Origin: Forficula auricularia | Lineage: Eukaryota > Arthropoda > Insecta > Dermaptera > Forficulidae | Length of the DNA stretch: 64,000 nt | NCBI GenBank assembly: GCA_024734495.1 | Contig: JALMQS010000887.1 | Span: 668,949-732,948 of the forward strand | Direction: 5' to 3' | Part shown: piece after piece, positions 56,588-64,000 of the stretch | Numbering within the stretch: the stretch's first letter is position 1 | How the letters are laid out: every line of letters begins with the position of its first letter | The notes under the pieces: model-generated | What the model saw: only the letters and a program-made list of their open reading frames with translations | What the model was told of the DNA's origin: nothing | Database searches by the model: none | Made by a program: the position numbers and the translations under genes

Positions 56588-57265
56588 CTTTACCGTATGG
56601 TCAAGTATTGTAATCGTGTATGAAAAAGGTGGTTTTTTCCTTCTTTTTTTTCGAAATATCTCAAAAACGGCTGAAACTATTTCGATTAAAAAAAATTGAG
56701 CGAAACCATGGCATTTGCTCTACAAAAGCACTAATAAGTGAAGATCGAAAAAATTATATTTTTCGAGATAATAATTGTTTTGTCAAAATGTCTGTTAGTT
56801 AGTTAATCTGTCTGTTAGACTGTTAGTTAGTCTGTGCGTTACCAAATTTTGTGGACGAGCTAGCTCAAAAACTAGTGTGAATATCGAAACCAATTTTCAC
56901 ACGTAGTTTTGTTCCATTGAGATTAAGAGCTGATTAGATTTTTGTGCATATCGACCCATGGGTGGAGTGGGGTTAAAAATTAAAAATCTAGGCCATTTGA
57001 GCAAACTGAACCAAATTTTGTATACATAATCAGTGGGACCCCAGAAGTCTAAAAATGCAAAAACTAACCGCCCAAAATGGGGGTGGGGGTGGGTGTAGGG
57101 TCAAAAAATGAAAATATTGGCCATTTACCATACTCAACCAAATTGTGTATACATAGGTAATCAGTGGGGCCTCCAGGAGTCTAAAAATGCAAAAACTAAC
57201 CCCCTCCCCTACATGATTATAAATAATTATATTAAATATAAGTGAGGGGTCAGGTTGTATGGTAA
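56588..57265. mobile_element. Interspersed element G, full-length copy
   Basis: From TTACCGTATGGTCAAGTATT to CAGGTTGTATGGTAAAGTCA, with the same internal blocks as 21,056-21,680, a GTTAGTCTGTCTGTTAG microsatellite and two internal CTCAACCAAAT units. A 60-codon ORF at its start is not a gene. Confidence 0.65.
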
Positions 57266-57581
57266 AGTCAAGTGGATGGCCACATCAGCTTATTTATTTG
57301 TACTCCAGGCAGGTAGGTACATTGGTACATATATAAAAGGTCGATGTGTTCTCAATTGGCATTCATTTGTCGAGTGACTGCGGCTTAGTATTAAAACAAA
57401 ACGAATTTAAACAATTCTAGCCTGAAGCATTTAACAAATATTCTAATTTCACCATGGGTGGTTCAGCCCAGAAGAATTCCTCAGTTCATAAACTAGAACA
57501 CACTTGACTCAACTCAGTCACTTCTAAAAGAATTCGTAAATGTTTTAAAGGAAAAACAACTATAAATTCATATTTACATTA

Positions 57582-57591
57582 TTTATTTATT
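57582..57591 (-). terminator. Polyadenylation signal of the - strand gene
   Basis: Two overlapping AATAAA hexamers on the - strand lie about 27 bp after the stop codon at 57,618. A very short 3' UTR is implied. Confidence 0.45.
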
Positions 57592-57617
57592 TATTTTAAT
57601 TTTTAATTATACAATTT

Positions 57618-57746
57618 TTATACAGTGGGTGCAAAACTGTTTAATCGATGGTTGATGACGCCATGCATTGGCGCTGAGATGGTTGTACGTCGAACCTCCC
57701 GACAAGCAGCCAATAGAGATTCTTTATCACGACGCATTTTAATCAC
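57618..57746 (-). CDS. Unrecognised - strand gene, last exon with stop
   Basis: Read on the - strand, TTTCTATAG precedes 129 bp encoding VIKMRRDKESLLAACREVRR and TTISAPMHGVINHRLNSFAP, then TV and TAA. It continues the charged helix of the previous exon in phase 0. An AATAAA (57,591-57,582) follows the stop within about 40 bp. The three exons together give a 201-residue C-terminal portion. ACT|GTATAA at the stop could also serve as a donor, so a further downstream exon is not excluded. Confidence 0.7.
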   Translation of the reverse strand: MIKMRRDKESLLAACREVRRTTISAPMHGVINHRLNSFAPTV

Positions 57747-57889
57747 CTATAGAAAAAAAAGTAGATTTTTTCATATTTTTATTATCTGCACAATTTACGA
57801 AATTCAGAAATAACAACAAAAAAAATTTGTTCAGGAAGAATGGCGTAGGTTCAAGGTGAAACATATTTTTTTATTATTTATTTTTAAAA

Positions 57890-58140
57890 CTTTTTTAAAC
57901 TTTTTTAATCATCAATCTCAATTTCTGAAGAAAATTTCTCAAGAAAATAGCTAGAAACTTTTTAAAACTTTTTTTAACTTTTTTAAACTTTTTTAATCAA
58001 CATTCTCAATTTCTGAACAAAATTTCTCAAGAAAATAGCTAAAAACTTTTTTAATTCTGAAGAAAATTACTCATCTAGAAATTTTTTAAAACTTTTTTAA
58101 ACTTTTTTAAACTTTTTTAATCATCATTCTCAAGAAAAAA
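57890..58140. repeat. AACTTTTTT-type low-complexity array
   Basis: Irregular repeats of TTAAACTTTTTTAA alternating with ATCATTCTCAATTTCTGAAG and AAATTTCTCAAGAAAATAGC, resuming at 58,720-58,785. Part of the last intron of the - strand gene. Confidence 0.7.
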
Positions 58141-58145
58141 ATAAA

Positions 58146-58432
58146 ACCGACTTCAAAAAAATTAAATGCAACAAATAAAATACAATAAAATAATTATTAA
58201 CTTATTTAGTTACAACTAAACTACGAAATATTAACATGAAATTACTTTTTGTACTCGGTGCCAATGCGATTGATAAAAGGTATATGTTTGGCACCGACTT
58301 AAAAATCTAATTTCATGTTAATATTTCGTAGTTTAGTTGTAACTAAATAAGTTAATAATTATTTTATACCTTTTAGTGTATTTTATTTGTTGCGTTTAAT
58401 TTTTTTGAAGTCGGTTTTATTTTTTTCTTAAA
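58146..58432. mobile_element. Palindromic element with CCGACTTCAAAAAAATT ends
   Basis: AACCGACTTCAAAAAAATTA mirrors TTAATTTTTTTGAAGTCGGT, and GTTAATATTTCGTAGTTTAG mirrors the corresponding left arm. A second CCGACTTC-type end lies at 58,700-58,715 (TTTGAAGTCGGTTAAAA), enclosing AATCATCGAAATCGGTTCAT. Confidence 0.7.
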
Positions 58433-58782
58433 AATTATTTTTATTTTTCTCTTTTTAGTGATGTTATTAATAGTGATCATATCATCAGAACTTGACCAAA
58501 TTAATATGGCACCATCCCTAAGATACCCCCTTTCCAAGAAAAAAAGAATCATCGAAATCGGTTCATAAACAAAGAAGTTAGGTATGAGCAAACCTAACAA
58601 AAAAGGTCTAATACCTATGAAAAAAATGGGACCAATCGGAAGGTAGACCAAACGCAATGCAAAAAAAAAATTCAGTCGAATAGAGAATCTCCTCCTTTTT
58701 TTGAAGTCGGTTAAAAATAGCTAGAAACTTTTTTAAGCTTTTTTAATCATCATTCTCAATTTCTCAAGAAAATAACTTAAAA

Positions 58783-58940
58783 ACTTTTTAAAACATCTTA
58801 AAACATTTTAAAACATCTTAAAACATTTTAAAACATCTTAAAACATTTTAAAACATCTTAAAACATTTTAAAACATCTTAAAACATTTTAAAACATCTTA
58901 AAACATTTTAAAACATTTTATAATATCTTAAAACAATGTG
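58783..58940. repeat. 20-bp tandem repeat array
   Basis: About seven to eight near-perfect copies of AAAACATCTTAAAACATTTT. Diverged relatives (CATCTTATAACATTTTAAAA) recur at 59,620-59,660 and 59,810-59,935. Confidence 0.9.
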
Positions 58941-59049
58941 TGCATGAAAATAATCTTGAAATGTAATAGATACACTAGTATTAATACCATGCTAAATACA
59001 GTTAATTTTCTGGAGAGTTAAGGAGACTATCTATTGTAATTCAATAATT

Positions 59050-59307
59050 ATGATCTTTAAAATAAGGAACAATTTAGCACCAAAATATTTACTAGAAAAA
59101 TTAAAATATACAAATGTAGGGGCTTGTTATGATTTAAGAAGTGGGGAAAATTTCAAAATCATTGTTTGCAGGGCAAATAAAAAATTTAAAACTTTATTCT
59201 ACAGGAGTTTGTGGGAATACAATAAAGTGTCAATTGAGATCAAGAATGCCACGGGAACTCATGAATTCAAAAATCGATTGTTAAAATTTGTAATTTTGAA
59301 GAGATGA
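59050..59307 (+). mobile_element. LINE ORF2 C-terminal fragment (third type)
   Basis: An open 85-codon stretch reads MIFKIRNNLAPKYLLEKL, NKKFKTLFYRSLWEYNK and IEIKNATGTHEFKNRLLKF. It matches LINE ORF2 ends of the form F...R....WN.LP..I....S...FK..L. It is followed by a short 3' UTR and a TATTGTA-type microsatellite, as in LINEs that end in short repeats instead of poly-A. It is antisense within an intron of the - strand gene. Confidence 0.7.
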
Positions 59308-59349
59308 TCTTCTTGTGATATCCCCACCAAAATGATAATGCTAAGTTGT

Positions 59350-59575
59350 GGTATACATTGTGTTGTTTATTATTATTACTGTATATTGTATATTATTATA
59401 TTATTATTGTTATAGTATTTGTATTGTATGGTATAGTATTGTAGGTATGTGTATTATTGTTATAATATTTGTATTCTATTGTATTATTGTTGTACATTAT
59501 TATTGTAATGTTTTATATTATATTATATTGTTAATTTTTATGATTGTATTGAATATTATTATTGTTATATAACTG
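59350..59575. repeat. TTATTGTA-type microsatellite
   Basis: TTATTATTGTTATAGTATTT and similar words fill 225 bp directly after the LINE fragment. Probably the expanded 3' tail of that LINE. Confidence 0.7.
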
Positions 59576-60582
59576 AAAAAATAACTAATAAGGAAATGAT
59601 TATTATTACCATCTTAAAACCTTTTATAACATCTTTAAACATCTTATAACATTTTGGGGGTCTGATGCCTGACAACTACGACTTCCACTGTCCCTTACGT
59701 TTCGTAAATTACAATAAAATCAATTGTAATTTCCATAAGAATAAAATAGAAAATCCAAAAAAAAAATGACAAAATTTAAAAAAATACAAAAAAATAAAAA
59801 ATAAAAAAAGATTTTATAACATCTTTAAACATCTTATAACATTTTAAAACATCTTATAACATCTTAAAAACATATTATACCATCTTAAAATATCTTTAAA
59901 CATCTTATAACATCTTTTACATCTTATAAAAATCTTGGGACAGTGAGCGATGAGCTCGTGGAACACTTTCATCAAGATATTTCAGCTATGGAAAAGAGGT
60001 ATAGAAAAATGGAATCCTAGTATGCTCGCCGATTATTCTTGGATCATCAAGAGGAATGTTCCACAGACCAAATGTAGCATCATTTCTTACTTTCTAAATG
60101 ACTCAGAATGTTTGAATATTGTGTAGTTAAGAATTTAGAAAGTATTAAAAATTATAAATGCCTGCCTCGAAAATGAAAAACCGATTTCATATTTGAATTA
60201 AGGAGAAAAAGTATTATCGAATCATATATTTTTCTTTCTGAGACAAAAAAAGAAATTCTTATTTGTTTCTCAGAGTTATTGTTTTTGACTTTAGAGAATT
60301 AGGAGTCGAAACCAAGTGGATAACTCAAGGAAATTGTAATAATTATTGTAATTTCACCGTGGTAGATTTTTCTATTAAATATTAAAAAATACTATTGTTG
60401 TCCTAATATTAATATGTACGATTAATAGGTCCATCTAATGGATTGGCGATTGTCTAAACGTAAGGGGTAATTTCTTACTATTTTGTTTATGTTGTTGAAT
60501 GGATTGAAATGAATCCTTGGCTAATAGAACACTGCTACGTCTTCTCATAATGAATGGTGCATGGGTTGTTTTGTTTTGTTAC

Positions 60583-60870
60583 CTCTGCAGCAAGTGCTCG
60601 TTCCCGTTGCAAGATCCGTTCCCGTTGAGGATCGTTGTCTGATGACAGAGAGAGCTCAGCCGAGGTGGGCTGCGAAGGTTTGTAAGTGCCCTGTGGTGCG
60701 GGGGGTAAGTCCACCTGCTGGTTTTGTCCGGTTGTGGAAACCTTGGCTGGAACCGAAGCAACATTCGGACGACGGTGCTGTCGACGAGCCTCACGGGCCA
60801 GTCGGCGTATCACATCTAACGCTTGAGCTTGTTCAGCATCAGGTAGTAAACCTGCTAGCTCTTGAAGCAC
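60583..60870 (-). CDS. Unrecognised - strand gene, penultimate exon
   Basis: The acceptor is TTTTCTCAG before 60,870 and the donor is GAG|GTAACA after 60,583, giving 96 codons in phase 0. The product begins VLQELAGLLPDAEQAQALDV, continues as a basic amphipathic helix (RRLAREARRQHRR), then a Pro/Gln/Ser-rich linker (LPPAPQGTYKPSQPTSAEL) and a charged helix, QRERILQRERALAAE. The exon is clearly more GC-rich than its introns. An antisense frame of similar length is also open, but it lacks splice support. Function unknown; the helical ends suggest a scaffold or adaptor, which is only an inference. Confidence 0.75.
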
Positions 60871-61049
60871 CTGAGAAAAAAAAATTATTTATATTGACAT
60901 GAGCTAAGACAAGAAGATGACAAACTCATTTCCACTACAGTGCATAAAAATGGATTACGAGTTGTAAGAAAGCGACTCATCAATATGGTATATTAATGGG
61001 AAAAACATGAGCAAATGAATTGAATGAATTAAGATAAGGATTTCTATTA

Positions 61050-61758
61050 GGTAGTTCGGAAAGTCATTTCGTTGTTTCCCAAGAGATTTGCTTCTAAAGA
61101 GTCAAGAAAATAACCCATTTTTGAAGAGAATTGTCACTGGGGACGAGAAATGGATTGTCTACATAATGTGAAACGCAAGAGATCATAGAGTAAAAAAGAT
61201 GAATCGGCGCAAACCACTTTGAAAGCCAATATTCATCAAAAAAGGTGATGATCTCTGTCTGGTGGGATTTGTCAGCCAATACCACGATCAATTCCGAAGT
61301 GTACTGTCTTCAACTGCACAAATTAAATGATTCACTAATCAGAAAAGGCCAGAATTCTTCAATAGAAAAGGTATAGTGTTCCACCAGAATAACGCGCGAC
61401 CTCATACAAGTTTTGTAACTCGTCAAAAGTTTTTACAGCTTGGATGGGATGTAATACCACACCCACCATATTCTCCAGATCTGGCACCATCGGATTATTA
61501 CTTGGTCCGGTCCCTACAAAATGTTTTAGTCGGTAAAACCTTTACTTCAAATGAAGGTGTCCAAAATGGATCAGTTTTTTGCCAGCAAAGATCAAAATCA
61601 AAATTTTTTTGAACGTGGAATAATGCTACTGCCAGAAAGATGGCAAAAGGTATTGAACCAAAATGGGAAATATATAATTTAATAAAATATTTATATACTA
61701 TAAGAAAATCGTCTTTCATTTTCACCAAAAAAAACGAAATGACTTTCGGTGCTGATCT
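61050..61758 (+). mobile_element. mariner transposon, internally deleted, catalytically dead
   Basis: TA-flanked (61,048-61,049; 61,759-61,760), with ends containing CGGAAAGTCATTTCGTT / AACGAAATGACTTTCGG. About 0.7 kb versus about 1.3 kb for intact mariners. The + strand fragments read VTGDEKWIV, then FHQNNARPHTSFV and PYSPDLAPSDYYL. The second catalytic residue, Asp in HDNARPH-type motifs, is Asn (AAT) here. Stops and frame changes follow both blocks. Lies in an intron of the - strand gene. Confidence 0.88.
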
Positions 61759-62084
61759 TACAAAACCTCCCAAGTCCGATTTTTGGTCAAATACGTATTA
61801 TACGTTTATACCGACCAACTTTTCACGGCGCATCTGTCTATTGAAACCTTATTATTTTATTCCAATTTAATTTCGCGCTACGGACAAATAATAAATATTG
61901 CATTGTATGTATTGTTTAAAATGTTTTTTCTTGTTTTTCGATAAGGAAATTCGTTTGATTGTGCATGAATGAACACTTTGAAATGTCACAAGTGAAACTC
62001 TAGTCTTGATCATCTGGCAAACAATGAATTTAGGACTTAAAAGGATTTGAAAGATCAGCAACGATATGTAAGTTAATGGAAAAA

Positions 62085-62155
62085 GGCCTCTTGAGATAAA
62101 TTTCCCCGAAACGTTTGGATTTTTAATAGGTAAATGTTTTGAGATTGTTTTTATA
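62085..62155 (+). repeat. Penelope-like family C solo arm fragment
   Basis: CCCCGAAACGTTTGGATTTT then TAATAGGTAAATGTTTTGAG and ATTGTTTTTA, as at 21,015-21,052. Partial. Confidence 0.45.
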
Positions 62156-62194
62156 AAAGAATTGTATTTATGAAATAAAGATAATGTTATTTAC

Positions 62195-62385
62195 ACTGAA
62201 TCGTTGCATGGCAACCAGTGCCTGGACTATGTCTCCCAGTCCCGAATGCATGTGCGATGTCCGTGCTGCCTTCGCCAACAGAGTCATTGGACTTGAATCA
62301 CGCAGACGCACATGAGTAGATACAGAAAAAGATGGTTCGTTAGGGTAAGAGTAGAACCACCGCTGCAATCGTCCAGTAAGTTCAT
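62195..62385 (-). CDS. Unrecognised - strand gene, upstream exon in window
   Basis: Read on the - strand, an acceptor (TTTCTAAAG) at 62,387-62,386 precedes 191 bp that encode DELTGRLQRWFYSYPNEPSF, then STHVRLRDSSPMTLLAKAA and LGDIVQALVAMQRFS, ending at donor AGT|GTAAAT. The base composition (balanced, codon-like) contrasts with the surrounding AT-rich DNA. It joins in phase 0 to the exon at 60,870-60,583. I do not recognise the family. The first two bases complete a codon from an exon that must lie upstream, beyond about 62.4 kb or outside the window. Confidence 0.72.
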
Positions 62386-62389
62386 CTTT

Positions 62390-63750
62390 AGAAACAGCAT
62401 AAAAATATCCATAAATATAATATCAATTGAAACAATCAAAGTTAATAATTGAGCCATTCAGAGCCAAAGTGCTGGATCTAATATATTTATCATAGTATTG
62501 AAGCAGTGGCAGACTACCCGGAACGAGGGTTTCTGAAATCGGAAGGTACCCAAATTTTTTGACTTTATTATTATTATTATTATTTGTTATTTTACTCAAA
62601 TTGTTCATAATTTAAATTAGAATAAAAATACTCTGACAAAAACACAATTTGTGTTCAAGTTTTTCATAGTGCCCCTTATCACTTACAAAGTAAAATATTA
62701 TAGTTAAAGTACATACTCATAGGAAGGGCCTATCAGAGAGGGGGACTAGAGGGGCAGATGTCCCTGGCACCACAATTTTAGGGGTCTCATAATAACTGAA
62801 TTTGTAATGTTAAAGCGCGCAAAATTTCTTTTAAATTCTTTTTCATTTAGAAGTGCACTTGAACAGTAAATTTAACATTTGTCAGTTTAAATTTAAATTT
62901 TTGCTAAAATTGCGTGAGGGCCGAAAATTCGTTGTTCCGCCACTATTTTGAGAGATCGACGACGTTAAACTAATTTGTCTTTGATCGGATCTCAAAGTGT
63001 GCTAGACATTTAGATTTCATTTATTATGAATATACTAAGTCTAGTTTAAATATATTTTATGATTGATATGAGAACTAGGGAGGTCCGAAAAAAAAATTTC
63101 AGGGGGAGGGGGCAAAGCATGGAGACAAATAATTACATTAATAATTATTTTATTTTAATTTTTTGATTATTTTTCACAATTAGAATACAGTAGTTCTTAA
63201 ATACAAAAACACATACCTTACATTAAACATAGCTTATGGAGTCCGGGCAGGAAGTCAGGACTATTACAGTATTTTTTATTCGACCCCAGAAGGGTGAAGG
63301 TGAACCCTCTAGCCCCCCACGGACGCCCATGATCATGAAGAAAGTGAAAACTTCCAAAACTCAAAACGGTCTATGAGTATGATAAATTATAGCGATTTTT
63401 TTGTCTTTCAACAGTTTAGACAAACAAGTTGAAACTTAATATAAAATACATTTTATTGTTAAAAGCTTTTGGACCAATTTTAATTCATTAGCTTCAAATA
63501 TTCAATACCTCTAGAGATAATTTGTTGAGATAATTTAAAGATAATATTAATATCTTTAAGAGTGAAGACGAATAAATCCTTCAAGAGAAGAATAATACTC
63601 AATGCAATTATTTTCCCATATTATCCATAGAATAAGTGCGTTTTTTATTCAATTTTTCCAGATGAAATATTTCTTTTACGAAATTTAAAAACTCTTATTC
63701 TTCAAACCGTATTATTTTTAATTTTAAGAATATTTAATTGAAAAGTTTTT
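62390..63750. other. AT-rich DNA upstream of the - strand exon, no gene recognised
   Basis: Probably an intron of the - strand gene, because the 62,385 exon starts mid-codon. hAT-like words (CAGTGGCAGACTACCCGG at 62,504; TTCCGCCACT near 62,943) suggest an old element but do not pair convincingly. Confidence 0.4.
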
Positions 63751-63751
63751 G

Positions 63752-63911
63752 TTTTGCCGAGAGTAGCAGAGTTGTTGATTCACAAAGAGAAACAAAGAGG
63801 TTGTCCTCTGCTTGATATAAATAAACATACACACATATATATATCGAGATGATATATGTGTGTATGTTTATTTGCATCAAGCAGAGGACAACCTCTTTGT
63901 TTCTCTTTGTG
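63752..63911. mobile_element. Repeat R2 as a near-perfect hairpin
   Basis: Outer TTTTGCCGAGAGTAGCAGAG, then arms CACAAAGAGAAACAAAGAGG / CCTCTTTGTTTCTCTTTGTG with GTCCTCTGCTTGAT / ATCAAGCAGAGGAC and ACATACACACATATAT / ATATATGTGTGTATGT. The hairpin loop is only a few bases. It identifies R2 as a foldback family. Confidence 0.8.
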
Positions 63912-64000
63912 TTTAAGAATATTCAAGATGTTTAAATGCACTCAGGGGCGGATCTATATATGGGATATTTGTTCTGCAGCCCAGAGCCCCACGAATATAA

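Noticed and set aside
60561..60902. 113-codon + strand ORF opposite the - strand exon
   Set aside because: The - strand reading has splice sites, phase continuity with two further exons and a polyadenylation signal; the + reading has none.
62504..62946. Possible hAT element (CAGTGGCAGACTACCC to TTCCGCCACT)
   Set aside because: The ends pair poorly and no 8-bp target duplication could be found.
63942..64000. Possible hAT left end CAGGGGCGGATCTATA
   Set aside because: Cut by the window edge, so the partner end and target duplication cannot be checked.

Overview
This is a eukaryotic, AT-rich, repeat-crowded genomic contig with spliced genes, long introns and one assembly gap (212 N). The gene families and the mix of transposons (Tc1/mariner, hAT, PIF/Harbinger, Helitron, non-LTR and Penelope-like elements) fit an arthropod. 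A copepod such as a caligid sea louse is my best guess, but nothing here proves it.

Only two host genes can be supported. The first, on the + strand from 12,644 to 46,082, is a complete short (type I) coronin in 11 coding exons, 542 codons by my reading. It has an N-terminal coronin domain, a WD40 propeller, the C-terminal DUF1900 extension, a Q/N-rich linker and a C-terminal coiled coil. All junctions are GT/AG and the frame stays open throughout. The second, on the - strand, is the 3' end of an unrecognised gene (exons 62,385-62,195, 60,870-60,583 and 57,746-57,618). The two genes converge, with about 11.5 kb of transposon-rich DNA between their stop codons.

Layout: 1-12.2 kb is intergenic, with palindromic elements, short interspersed repeats, a Tc1-like foldback element and an IS630/Tc1-type element with ~190 bp inverted repeats. 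12.6-46.1 kb is coronin; its introns hold almost all of the gene length and are packed with nested elements: a Tc1 inside a Penelope fragment, a Helitron inside a TTAA-flanked piggyBac-like element, LINE tails and hAT MITEs. 46.9-57.3 kb is intergenic, with a hAT MITE, a Harbinger derivative, and a hAT transposon with a broken transposase inserted into a Penelope-like element. 57.6-62.4 kb is the - strand gene, with a dead mariner and LINE debris in its introns.

The most striking recurrent signal is a set of palindromic (head-to-head) elements whose arms carry a motif of the form CTGANGA-N-[stem]-GAAAC-GTH, with complementary flanks. This matches the minimal, dimer-type hammerhead ribozymes known from the flanking repeats of Penelope-like retroelements. 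More than a dozen copies from several diverged families occur in 64 kb, and two families also carry a GIY-YIG endonuclease ORF. All recognisable copies share one extra nucleotide between the CTGANGA box and stem II.
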